Positions 38,627 to 45,218 of a stretch of DNA of 45,218 bases are shown here, one piece after another. Every line of letters starts with the position of its first letter. Within the stretch, counting starts at the first letter, position 1. Source of the DNA: Prochlorococcus sp. AG-388-F11 (GTDB lineage: Bacteria > Cyanobacteriota > Cyanobacteriia > PCC-6307 > Cyanobiaceae); contig QCGP01000010.1 of assembly GCA_003279845.1 (NCBI GenBank), positions 1-45,218 of the forward strand, read 5' to 3'. The notes beneath the pieces are model-generated. The model did not search any database. It saw nothing but the letters and a program-made list of their open reading frames with translations, and was not told where the DNA came from. Position numbers and translations under genes: made by a program.

Positions 38627-40264
38627 TTATGCAGCAATAGCATCCTTCATAGCTGCGAAAGATTGAGGGTGAGCAACATTAATATCTAATGATTGAATAG
38701 CTCTTAATCCTGTTGTACCTTTTGCGAAATCTGTATAAGGATCAACTAATATCTCAAGTTCTGAGAATAAGCCGATATATAAATCAGAGAAGTTTCCATA
38801 AAGGATTGCAGATAAGTTAGAGCCTGATCCTTTAGACAAATTAGAAGGAATGTTATTTGTTACTTCCATCTTTCTTGAAAGGATTTGTTGAGAACCAACT
38901 TCAGCACCGTAAGGACTAAGGATATAGTCTCCGTTTGAATCCTTTAATTTATGGATTGCAGCTTCTACCTTTGCATTAGTGACATAAGCACAACTTGAAA
39001 GATCAGCATTGTCTACAGATACCTCTTTTTTAAGATCAATGAAATCATCTAAATCGGCTGCTGCTCCGTTAGTTCCTCCAGCTACAGATCCAATTCCACT
39101 TACATTTAATATTCCTGTGGGTTGGTTAGAACTTCCAGAACCGTTTAAAGCTGCTGCATCTATAGCGTTTGCAATGATGGCAACAAAACCATTTCTGATA
39201 ATTTGCTCAATTTCTGGAGTCGCTTGGAGCTTCATCAGATGAGAAAACTTAGTATATGCAGCAACGGTTTTAGGACTCATTGTTACTTGATCTACTGTTC
39301 CAGTTGATTCTGTTATGGTGTCGCCATTGTCGCCAGCGATCCAATAAGCGGTATTGTCTCCAGACCTTCTTGGAATTGCAACATTGCCAACTAGTCCAGG
39401 GAGATAAGTTGCTCCGAGTTCTCCAACAACTGTTCTATTTCTTAGAGCTTCGATAAAGTTATCAGCTAATAAATCAGTAGCAATTAAATTACCCCCTGCT
39501 GATGCTGTTCCAGCTACATAAGCACGTTTACTCCATCCAGTTTTAGGAACAAAAAACCCTTGAGTTCTCTTTCCTGTTTGGATTTCTATTTCTCTGTTTA
39601 CTTCAGCTTCTCTTCCTGTAAGTCCTCGACCTGATGCGATTCCTTTTGCTGCTTCGATAACTGAAAAATCTAAAGCTGCTGCTCTGTACTCTCTTTCTTC
39701 CCAGTTGTTTTGAATTGCATGAACTGCTTCTGGATCTGGGATTTGTTTTAATGGTTCTGCCATTTTGTCTCCTTTAGGTGTTTGATAAGAACGAAAACCA
39801 ACGGACGGATCTGCTGGCACACTCACTAGGCTCAACTCCATTGGAGTGAACTTAGTTACAACCATTCGTCCTTCTTCGTCCTCTTTTAAATCGTCAATTA
39901 CATATCCAATAGATGCGTTTTTAATAATTCCTTTTTCTACGTCTTTTCTTATTTGTTCTGCTTTTTCTGAACTACCAAATTGAATATCTGCTTTTAATTT
40001 CTTTCCATCTAAATAAGATCTAACAACTGTTCCTATCATTTCGTCTGGATTGTGATTCCAAAGAACAGGAGCTTTACCTCCAGAAAATCTTTCTAAATTA
40101 ATAGATTCTTTTGTATGTAATAAAATCTCTTGTCCGTATTCTCTACTTACTGGATATTCAGAAGAAACAGAAAGAGTAAAAACATCATCTTTAATCGCTA
40201 AGTTATCGTCTAAATCTAGAAACCTTCTTTTGATCTCCTTAATCGCTGTATTCGTTTTCATCAT
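38627..40264 (-). CDS. HK97-type prohead protease fused to major capsid protein (545 aa)
   Basis: One polypeptide with two phage functions. Residues 1 to about 165 match the HK97 prohead serine protease: His72 in VLWNHNPDEMIG, Ser119 in NASIGYV, and the ELSLVSVPADP signature. From about 190 to the end is the HK97-fold capsid protein (GGNLIATDLLADNFIEALRN, NQPTGILNVSGI, SGSNLSAILYGNFSDLYIGL). The scaffold-like delta region between them is very short. Such fusions exist in phages; here it is the only structural gene, as in satellites that supply their own, often smaller, shell. Start within GTG-ATG-ATG is ambiguous by a codon. Confidence 0.9.
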   Translation of the reverse strand: MMKTNTAIKEIKRRFLDLDDNLAIKDDVFTLSVSSEYPVSREYGQEILLHTKESINLERFSGGKAPVLWNHNPDEMIGTVVRSYLDGKKLKADIQFGSSEKAEQIRKDVEKGIIKNASIGYVIDDLKEDEEGRMVVTKFTPMELSLVSVPADPSVGFRSYQTPKGDKMAEPLKQIPDPEAVHAIQNNWEEREYRAAALDFSVIEAAKGIASGRGLTGREAEVNREIEIQTGKRTQGFFVPKTGWSKRAYVAGTASAGGNLIATDLLADNFIEALRNRTVVGELGATYLPGLVGNVAIPRRSGDNTAYWIAGDNGDTITESTGTVDQVTMSPKTVAAYTKFSHLMKLQATPEIEQIIRNGFVAIIANAIDAAALNGSGSSNQPTGILNVSGIGSVAGGTNGAAADLDDFIDLKKEVSVDNADLSSCAYVTNAKVEAAIHKLKDSNGDYILSPYGAEVGSQQILSRKMEVTNNIPSNLSKGSGSNLSAILYGNFSDLYIGLFSELEILVDPYTDFAKGTTGLRAIQSLDINVAHPQSFAAMKDAIAA

Positions 40265-40388
40265 CACTATTAATAAAGGACTTTAAATACCTTCTTGATT
40301 GAGAAGATTTAAGAGCGTCATTAATAGGATCAGGACGGCTAGAAACGTCATCATCAACAGGCTCTAAATAAGGGTTTCGACTAACCAC
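40239..40388 (-). CDS. Possible small acidic protein overlapping the capsid gene start (49 aa)
   Basis: The frame (from a GTG at 40388) reads VVSRNPYLEPVDDDVSSRPD then SSQSRRYLKSFINSDDENEY. A hydrophobic run (VVIAILLVV) lies just ahead in frame but has no standard start. Its stop is 26 bases inside the capsid gene, so it could couple to it. Composition is protein-like; the start is doubtful. Confidence 0.35.
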   Translation of the reverse strand: MVSRNPYLEPVDDDVSSRPDPINDALKSSQSRRYLKSFINSDDENEYSD

Positions 40389-40581
40389 AAGAAGTATTGC
40401 TATTACTACAATTCTAGGAAAGCTGCATGATAATTCTGTATTTCAAAAGGTACTAATTTTCCTGTTTTTACTAATTCGCACTAATTAGCGATAAATCGCC
40501 TTAAAATCGCCTAAATCTTCATAAAATTGGCTTTTTTTGGCTTTATTTCGCACTATTTGAATGTATATATTTACAACTCAA

Positions 40582-40809
40582 ATGCTAGATTTTATCAAGA
40601 AATATCCAATGAGTATCTTATTGGCGATAATTGCTCTTAATTTATTTTCGATTGCAGGGAGTTTAAGTAAAGAAGCAAAATTAAATCAAATGAAATTAGA
40701 TTGTGCAAAATGGAAACTAGGTCATGGAGTTGATTTAATTCAGAAGTATCTAGGGGATAAAGGAGGGGCAACTTCTTATGATGCATGGTGCAGTAGATAC
40801 CTTAATTAG
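40582..40809 (+). CDS. Small membrane-anchored protein (75 aa), paralogue of 11355
   Basis: MLDFIKKYPMSILLAIIALN places one helix at the N terminus; the soluble part has CAKWK and a C-terminal Cys (AWCSRYLN). The LLAII, LFSI, SL-x-x-x-AK and CAK-x-K words are shared with the island protein at 11355. It is the only plus-strand gene between the two minus-strand blocks of the element, like an accessory 'moron' gene. Function unknown. Confidence 0.65.
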   Translation: MLDFIKKYPMSILLAIIALNLFSIAGSLSKEAKLNQMKLDCAKWKLGHGVDLIQKYLGDKGGATSYDAWCSRYLN

Positions 40810-40935
40810 TTCCCATTAGTTCCCGATTATTTACTGGGAATAGGGGTCGGGAAGTGACTATATCCATTGATATAACTTGGATTTAACCCTATGAGTTCCC
40901 GATGGATAGAGATAGGGGTCTTTTTTTATAGGTTT

Positions 40936-42297
40936 TTAGAGTGGTGTCTCTATGTCGTGGGAACTGACAAGGTCAAATTGATTGATATAACTAACGTTTG
41001 ATGACTTCCCGATAGGATTTCCCGATGATTGGTCGGGAACTAGCGTTAATCCTTGAATGTCTTTTGGATTTAATGAATAAACACCCTTTTTAGGTCTTCT
41101 TATCTCCTTACTGTTAACCATATTTCCAAGAGTATTATCTACGGTTTTTCTAGCTGCGGAAGCGGTATTAAATGCAGTAGTGACAATATCAGCCCTTCTT
41201 ACTTCTTTTTGTCCTTGTTTATAAAAATCTTTCATAATTTCAATAATTACTTCATTACAGCTACCGACTATTTCCTTCTCATCTTCTAGAACCATTTCAC
41301 ACTCTTCTAATTTATAAATAACATTTCTTCTAGGATCTATATTTGCTGCCCTATCTTTTTTAAATTCAGCCGTTACACCATTTTGTTTTTTTGTTTCTTC
41401 ATCAATATTGGGTTTTAAATGAATAACCAATGAAGGCTCTTCAGCCCAACTTTTAGCCCCTGCATGAGCCCCTCTTGCCGTTCCGTCATGGCTCAAAATT
41501 TCTATATGTACATTATTAGGAACAGCAATAATATCCCTTATAGTCCTTATAAATTCTCTTACTTGAACATTATCTAAGTAGTTAAAAGCTCCAGAACTTA
41601 CACTCTTTGCACTATCAATTACGACATAATCTATTCCTTTATATTGAACAAAATTTTCTAATTTTATTATTCCGTTGATGTCTCCAAACCATGCTTGTTG
41701 ACCTTGACTTGATTCACTACCCCAGACAAAGATTTGTTTGTCTTCTCCATCCTTAAAAACTGGATCATCTTCTATCCCTAAGTCATACATGGCTTTTTTA
41801 AAGGTAGTTACACCTCCATCCGTACAAATAAATAAGCTTTTTCCTTTTTTACAAGGAGCATCCCTATCTAAAATGTTTTCCCCTTTTGCAAACTTATAGG
41901 CTTTATATAATGCGTGAGTTGTTTTACCAGAACCATAAGAACCATAAGTAAGAGAAACATCCCCTTTTAATAACCATCCATCCATTAAATAGGTAAGAGG
42001 TTTAACAGTAGAAAGATCAACAGAGTCTTTTAAAGCTGGTCGAAAATCTGCCTTTGATCTATAAAAGTGGTTTAATACTTTTCTTTGTATTTGATCGTCA
42101 GTTAATTTGTATTGATACTTTAATTCCTTACTTATTCTCATTTCTTCGTCTTCATCTAATTGTTTGACTGCATCTATATAGTCTTGAATTAAAAAAGTGA
42201 AGTTCTCTTCTTTTTTCTGCCTTTGTTTATAGGCAAAATCTTCCTTAAAGGCTTCTTGTTCCTCATAAAAAGAAGAACTGATTTTATATCTAGACAT
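40936..42297 (-). CDS. RepA-like AAA / RecA-fold ATPase, probable replicative helicase (453 aa)
   Basis: A charged N-terminal helical region (1-95) is followed by a RecA-like ATPase: Walker A GSYGSGKTT at 119-127, Walker B YVVID at 224-228, and a later LSHDGTARGAHAGAKSWAEE region like the RepA/AAA_25 hexameric helicases. The C-terminal part (330-400) looks like a winged helix (RRADIVTTAFNTASAARKTV). Such helicases drive replication of plasmids and satellites. Its start overlaps the upstream gene by 8 bases. No primase is seen. Confidence 0.8.
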   Translation of the reverse strand: MSRYKISSSFYEEQEAFKEDFAYKQRQKKEENFTFLIQDYIDAVKQLDEDEEMRISKELKYQYKLTDDQIQRKVLNHFYRSKADFRPALKDSVDLSTVKPLTYLMDGWLLKGDVSLTYGSYGSGKTTHALYKAYKFAKGENILDRDAPCKKGKSLFICTDGGVTTFKKAMYDLGIEDDPVFKDGEDKQIFVWGSESSQGQQAWFGDINGIIKLENFVQYKGIDYVVIDSAKSVSSGAFNYLDNVQVREFIRTIRDIIAVPNNVHIEILSHDGTARGAHAGAKSWAEEPSLVIHLKPNIDEETKKQNGVTAEFKKDRAANIDPRRNVIYKLEECEMVLEDEKEIVGSCNEVIIEIMKDFYKQGQKEVRRADIVTTAFNTASAARKTVDNTLGNMVNSKEIRRPKKGVYSLNPKDIQGLTLVPDQSSGNPIGKSSNVSYINQFDLVSSHDIETPL

Positions 42298-42532
42298 TAT
42301 CTAACCCTCCTTTTATTAAATCCCTGGTGTTTTCCATAGCTTTAATAGTTGAGCCCAGAAACCAAGCTAAAGGGTGAGCTTTTGCAATTTCTATCCGTTC
42401 ATTCCAGATAAAAACTTTCATTTTTTGAACTTTTACTTTTTGGGCGTTGAGACTTATAGGCTTTTGAATTATCTTGTTAATAGATAAATTTTTTGTTCTA
42501 TAAGTCACCCTCCTACAGGTGGCTTTTTTCAT
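42290..42532 (-). CDS. Small basic element protein (80 aa)
   Basis: Starts MKKATCRRVTYRTKNLSINK; the second half (IWNERIEIAKAHPLAWFLGS) has a hydrophobic patch with tryptophans. Overlaps its neighbours on both sides by 8 and 20 bases, so it is part of the element's minus-strand operon. Not recognised; a basic N terminus could bind nucleic acid. Confidence 0.5.
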   Translation of the reverse strand: MKKATCRRVTYRTKNLSINKIIQKPISLNAQKVKVQKMKVFIWNERIEIAKAHPLAWFLGSTIKAMENTRDLIKGGLDNV

Positions 42533-42767
42533 TGAATTTTTTAGGTAATTTGGATACGTTTTGGTAATAATTTCGATATAAAATCCCTTCTAAGTGATCT
42601 AACTTTCTAGTGATCAACTTCATTTGTTCTTGTAAGTGTCTTACCGTTTCTAGAGCTCTATTAGTCTTTTTTAGGATTAACTCTTTTGTTAATTGATCCC
42701 AATATCGACTATTCCCTAAACGATAAACTTCAAGTCTGACAATTTTAGAAATAGCATTATTTTTCAT
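42513..42767 (-). CDS. Coiled-coil element protein (84 aa)
   Basis: MKNNAISKIVRLEVYRLGNS leads to a long heptad-rich helix (ALETVRHLQEQMKLITRKLD) and a basic tail. Probably dimeric. Overlaps the genes before and after it. Not recognised. Confidence 0.55.
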   Translation of the reverse strand: MKNNAISKIVRLEVYRLGNSRYWDQLTKELILKKTNRALETVRHLQEQMKLITRKLDHLEGILYRNYYQNVSKLPKKFNEKSHL

Positions 42768-43074
42768 AGCCCTCAAGTGTTTCCAATCGTTTTGAAAATG
42801 AACTTGTAGAGGTCTTAAAACTGCCTTCTAATTGTTGATATTTTTCAACAGCAAGATGAGAGTTTTTAAATGCTCCACTAGAAACCTTATGATTTTCCGC
42901 AAATGCTTCTTGTAATTGAAGGACAGTACATTGAAGAATACAAAATTCTCTAAGAATCATAGAAAATCCGATTTGAGGATCTTGATCTATAGCTTTTGAG
43001 AACATTTCATAGAGTTTTTCGGCACTTTCGTCTAAATGCTTTTGAGTCCAGATAGGTTCTTTATTTGATTCCAT
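42757..43074 (-). CDS. Helical element protein (105 aa)
   Basis: MESNKEPIWTQKHLDESAEK then amphipathic helices with two cysteines (REFCILQCTVLQLQEAF). The ATG at 43074 fits better than an upstream start overlapping the previous gene more deeply. Not recognised; perhaps a regulatory or assembly factor, but no evidence for either. Confidence 0.5.
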   Translation of the reverse strand: MESNKEPIWTQKHLDESAEKLYEMFSKAIDQDPQIGFSMILREFCILQCTVLQLQEAFAENHKVSSGAFKNSHLAVEKYQQLEGSFKTSTSSFSKRLETLEGYEK

Positions 43075-43264
43075 ATTCCTCCTCCGTAACAATATTAAAA
43101 AGTTCGTTTAAATAAGAAGAAGGGAGGTCAAACCATAAACGCATAGTCTTTTTAACTATTGATTTTTGGTTTTCAAATCCGTTATGGGTGTTTTTAGCTA
43201 AATAGAAGAGCTCTCTACAAGTCTCTTTTCTTTGTGCGTAATGATCAGTTAAATCTATATCCAT
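43061..43264 (-). CDS. Small helical element protein (67 aa)
   Basis: MDIDLTDHYAQRKETCRELF, then MRLWFDLPSSYLNELFNIVT. Acidic ends and a helical middle. It starts 2 bases after the HTH gene and overlaps the following gene by 14 bases. Not recognised. Confidence 0.5.
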   Translation of the reverse strand: MDIDLTDHYAQRKETCRELFYLAKNTHNGFENQKSIVKKTMRLWFDLPSSYLNELFNIVTEEEYGIK

Positions 43265-43266
43265 TT

Positions 43267-43533
43267 TTAAACTCCTACTTCTGCAAAAGTTTCCATCTGG
43301 GCGATTGCTTCAGAAGGATTATTTAATTCCTTTTTTGTCTGTTCAACCATCCAGCTATGGATTTGTTCTATATCCCAACCAAGTTTAGATCTAGGAGTAC
43401 CGCCTAAATAGACGTAATGTTTACCAGCTATAAATTCGCCTGATTGTTTTAACTCCATCAAGCGTGACCTACTTAAATTTGTAAGTTTAAGAGTTTCTGC
43501 GGTTGTAAAAAACCGTTTCCTATTAATAGACAT
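43267..43533 (-). CDS. HTH DNA-binding protein, first gene of the element operon (88 aa)
   Basis: From the ATG at 43533: MSINRKRFFTTAETLKLTNL SRSRLMELKQSGEF, an excisionase/MerR-like helix-turn-helix with a wing (HYVYLGGTPRSKLGWDIEQI). It leads the six-gene minus-strand run. Likely the element's transcriptional regulator or excisionase. An upstream in-frame start would add a cysteine/arginine-rich stretch that looks non-coding. Confidence 0.65.
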   Translation of the reverse strand: MSINRKRFFTTAETLKLTNLSRSRLMELKQSGEFIAGKHYVYLGGTPRSKLGWDIEQIHSWMVEQTKKELNNPSEAIAQMETFAEVGV

Positions 43534-44026
43534 AGTGATTCTGTGAGTTCGATTTTTTCTTGAACTACACCCAATCAGCAAGCCCCATAAAACAATGGTA
43601 TTTCCCTTACACGAATTTCTTCGCCTAGTCTTATGCCCGCCCTTTAAGGCTCTATTTTGTCAGCAGCTAGAGATTTATGTCAGACTAAATCAAAGATTTA
43701 ATCGGTAGCGATCAGCCCAGCATTTACAGGGAAGTGGCATCTTAGAGAAGCGGTCTGCCCATACATCCATTACTGGCTTTAACAGCATAGGGTGGACAAG
43801 TCTTTAACACATTCAAAGCTGGAGTATCTCCGCAGTTAGAGAACGGATTCTCAATTCGGGTGACTGATCTTTGTTGCTAAAAGTATAGACTCAACTCTTT
43901 TGGACTGCAATAGATCCTTTTAAACTTGTACGAAAACAAGCCCTGACTAAATTAGTTGTCCATTTGAGTGATTTTTCTTTCGTACCTCTTTCGTATTGTT
44001 ATATTTACTATTCGCTGAAAACCCAA
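43534..44026. other. G+C-richer non-coding region between the element operon and tRNA-Pro
   Basis: Nearly 500 bases without a credible frame and clearly richer in G+C than the rest of the element, with many short inverted words (for example CTTGTACGAAAACAAG at 43924-43939). It must contain the operon promoter and the integrase-side arm sites. Its size and composition would suit a structured RNA, replication origin or packaging site; sequence alone does not decide. Confidence 0.4.
43974..43996 (+). promoter_or_regulatory. Candidate integrase arm-type sites, right end
   Basis: TTTCGTAC (43978-43985) and TTTCGTAT (43989-43996), 11 bases apart, with the same preceding TTTC as at 35894. They lie 31 bases inside the right attachment site. 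An inverted copy GTACGAAA is at 43928-43935. Confidence 0.5.
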
Positions 44027-44100
44027 TCGGGGCGACAGGATTCGAACCTGCGACCTAGTGCTCCCAAAGCACCCGCGCTACCAAGCTGCGCCACGCCCCG
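44027..44100 (-). tRNA. tRNA-Pro (anticodon UGG), intact; right attachment site in its 3' part
   Basis: Seventy-four bases fold fully: acceptor CGGGGCG / CGCCCCG, D arm GCGC/GCGC, anticodon stem GGTGC / GCACT around TTTGGGA (UGG at the middle), T arm GCAGG / CCTGT with TTCGAAT, discriminator A, no encoded CCA. Its last 46 bases are the right att copy (44027-44072). The 3' half was supplied by the element, and the host's terminator now lies at 35.7 kb. Confidence 0.96.
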
Positions 44101-44259
44101 GCCTGTAAATTCTAGTCTACTGTAGGCACATATCAAAGAGTAGATATTTAAAAAAGAATTGGAGTTAAATAATTTGTTAAAAAAACAATGTTTTGTAGCT
44201 AAGTGTAGCTAACTTTTGTAGCTAAATTTTATTCGCTAGGTGGTTTGTAGTTGAGAAAT

Positions 44260-44613
44260 TTATTGTTCTTCTAAAAGTTTTTTGAGAGTATTTATTTTCT
44301 CAATATTTTGGCGATTTGACTCTTGCATCCACTCAACAAACTGATTAATGTCTCTTACGGACAATGAAAACCATTCTTTACCCCCTCTTGATGGTGAATG
44401 CTTAGTTCTAAATTTTTTATGGAATTCACTCTCCCAATATAAGGCTTCTTTTCTAGTTAAAAACCAAGTGATAGAAATACCCCTAACTTCGCCAACATTA
44501 TATTGGTTCTCTATTTCATTTTTTCTTTCTTTCGGATTATTACTGATTCCAATTTTTACATCTCCACTTAAGGTATCTTCAACGATATAAAGAGCACACA
44601 TTTCATTTTTCAT
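44260..44613 (-). CDS. T5orf172 / GIY-YIG-superfamily protein (117 aa)
   Basis: MKNEMCALYIVEDTLSGDVK opens a domain like T5orf172 (MUG113): LYIV...VKIGISNNPKERKNEI, then ALYWESEFHKKFRTKHSPS and KEWFSLSVRDI. This is the GIY-YIG nuclease-like fold, with Y and the KIG block in place of YIG, found in phage and mobile-element proteins. It lies just outside the element, next to tRNA-Pro. Nuclease activity is possible but not shown; the true start may be the second methionine. Confidence 0.75.
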   Translation of the reverse strand: MKNEMCALYIVEDTLSGDVKIGISNNPKERKNEIENQYNVGEVRGISITWFLTRKEALYWESEFHKKFRTKHSPSRGGKEWFSLSVRDINQFVEWMQESNRQNIEKINTLKKLLEEQ

Positions 44614-44677
44614 AAAGTAGCTATTATTATTTTATTAACAATTATATTCTCGAATTTTTTGTATTAATTATCTTTAA

Positions 44678-45218
44678 ATGAATTCTGCTAATTTCAATAT
44701 CTATAAAAATAATGATTTTGAAGAATCTGAATATGTAGAAAGCATTAATAATAAATCAATTGAACTTGAAATCCCATTTGATGAATTGTCTTTAAAGTTG
44801 GCAAATGCTTTAAAAAGAAATGGCATATTTGACTTCACTCAATTAATTGGACTAGAGGAAAAAGACTACTTATTGAAGTTTAGGAATTTTGGGGATAAAT
44901 CTTTTAATGAATTAAGTGATGCATTTGAGAATTTCGGTTTAAAAATTCCTTTAACTTCTGATCAATTGCAAAGGTTATTTCCCAACTGGAAAGATACTAG
45001 TGAAACTAAAAAAGACGCAAAGGATAAATTTCTAGAATTTAAAATTTCTTATGAAGAGTTAGGAGTACCTCAGAACATATCTGAGGCTTTGAAGTGGAAT
45101 GGATTTTTTGATCTTTCAGATCTTATAGGCTTGAGTGAAAGTGATTTTTTGAGTTTTCAAAATATTGATTCTGAATCTTTAAATAATTTAAAAATTTTAT
45201 TTAATTCTTTTGGTCTTG
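44678..45218 (+). CDS. Protein with two tandem RNA-polymerase-alpha-CTD-like domains (3' end missing)
   Basis: Frame open to the window end (180 residues visible). After an acidic N terminus (MNSANFNIYKNNDFEESEYV), residues 36-90 read like the alpha C-terminal domain: LSLKLANALKRNGI, then FTQLIGLEEKDYLLKF RNFG, and KSFNELSDAFENFGLKI. A second copy runs from about 126 (ELGVPQNISEALKWNGFFDL, SDLIGLSESDF, LNNLKILFNSFGL). In RNA polymerase this helix-hairpin fold binds UP elements and activators. Here it is detached from a polymerase subunit. Family call by motif. Confidence 0.65.
   Translation, partial: MNSANFNIYKNNDFEESEYVESINNKSIELEIPFDELSLKLANALKRNGIFDFTQLIGLEEKDYLLKFRNFGDKSFNELSDAFENFGLKIPLTSDQLQRLFPNWKDTSETKKDAKDKFLEFKISYEELGVPQNISEALKWNGFFDLSDLIGLSESDFLSFQNIDSESLNNLKILFNSFGL

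Larger units (their letters stand above)
35750..44072. mobile_element. Capsid-carrying phage satellite (tycheposon-like) integrated in tRNA-Pro
   Basis: About 8.3 kb between 46-bp exact repeats of the tRNA-Pro 3' part. Plus-strand genes: tyrosine integrase and ligase fragment. Minus-strand genes: two HTH proteins, several small proteins, a RepA-like ATPase, a protease-capsid fusion. Host-like small membrane gene at 40582. No portal, terminase, tail or lysis gene is visible, so it could not make particles alone and would need a helper phage. Inference from content and from the known tRNA-targeting satellites of Prochlorococcus. Confidence 0.85.

Noticed and set aside
38537..38680. Small plus-strand frame starting MRRKSRATTP
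   Set aside because: Runs antisense into the capsid gene end, with no ribosome-binding evidence or paralogue.
1..45218. CRISPR array
   Set aside because: No series of short repeats with regular spacers; the only tandem repeat is two units of 59 bases without spacers.

Overview
The window is AT-rich and packed with very small genes. It looks like the chromosome of a high-light-adapted Prochlorococcus. Supporting genes are a high-light-inducible protein, DUF3303, DUF1651-like and DUF2839-like proteins, a SelO homologue, an RRM-type RNA-binding protein, and a PhoBR / porin / PstS / arsenate cluster ordered as I recall it from Prochlorococcus. The species call rests on gene content and base composition, not on a search.

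Layout. (1) 1-3.4 kb: a sodium-symporter gene cut by the window edge, then selO. (2) 3.5-9.9 kb: about twenty microprotein genes, a candidate glutamine-II riboswitch ahead of a 56-residue peptide, and candidate non-coding RNAs. (3) 10-20.5 kb: a patchwork island with rluF, an SRAP (YedK/HMCES) protein, an Hli protein, paralogous small-protein families and three degraded copies of the 3' part of tRNA-Pro. A repeated palindrome of the form GATYGACWGTCRATC sits just upstream of several genes here. (4) 22.4-34.1 kb: phoB-phoR, a large secreted phytase-like protein, an outer-membrane porin and pstS, with Pho-box-like repeats; then chrA and an arsenate module of arsJ, its partner GAPDH and arsR, with two tandem ArsR operators. 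(5) 34.4-35.7 kb: a scar-bounded remnant with four small genes. (6) 35.75-44.07 kb: an integrated element in tRNA-Pro. (7) 44.26 kb to the end: a T5orf172-type protein, and a partial gene for a protein with two tandem domains like the RNA polymerase alpha C-terminal domain.

The main system is the element at 35.75-44.07 kb. It is bounded by a 46-bp exact direct repeat formed from the 3' part of tRNA-Pro(UGG); the intact tRNA lies at the right end. It carries a tyrosine integrase overlapping a ligase gene cut down to the NAD-type adenylation domain. It also carries two small HTH proteins, a set of mostly overlapping small genes ending in a RepA-like ATPase, and an HK97-type prohead protease fused to a major capsid protein. 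I see no portal, terminase or tail gene. This fits a capsid-carrying phage satellite of the tRNA-targeting Prochlorococcus element class described as tycheposons. Five further tRNA-Pro 3' fragments in the same orientation lie upstream (12.6, 14.8, 18.7, 34.5 and 35.75 kb, the last being the current left junction). Repeated integration and decay at one tRNA gene probably built the whole 12-44 kb region, and the phosphate/arsenate cluster is itself bracketed by two of these scars.
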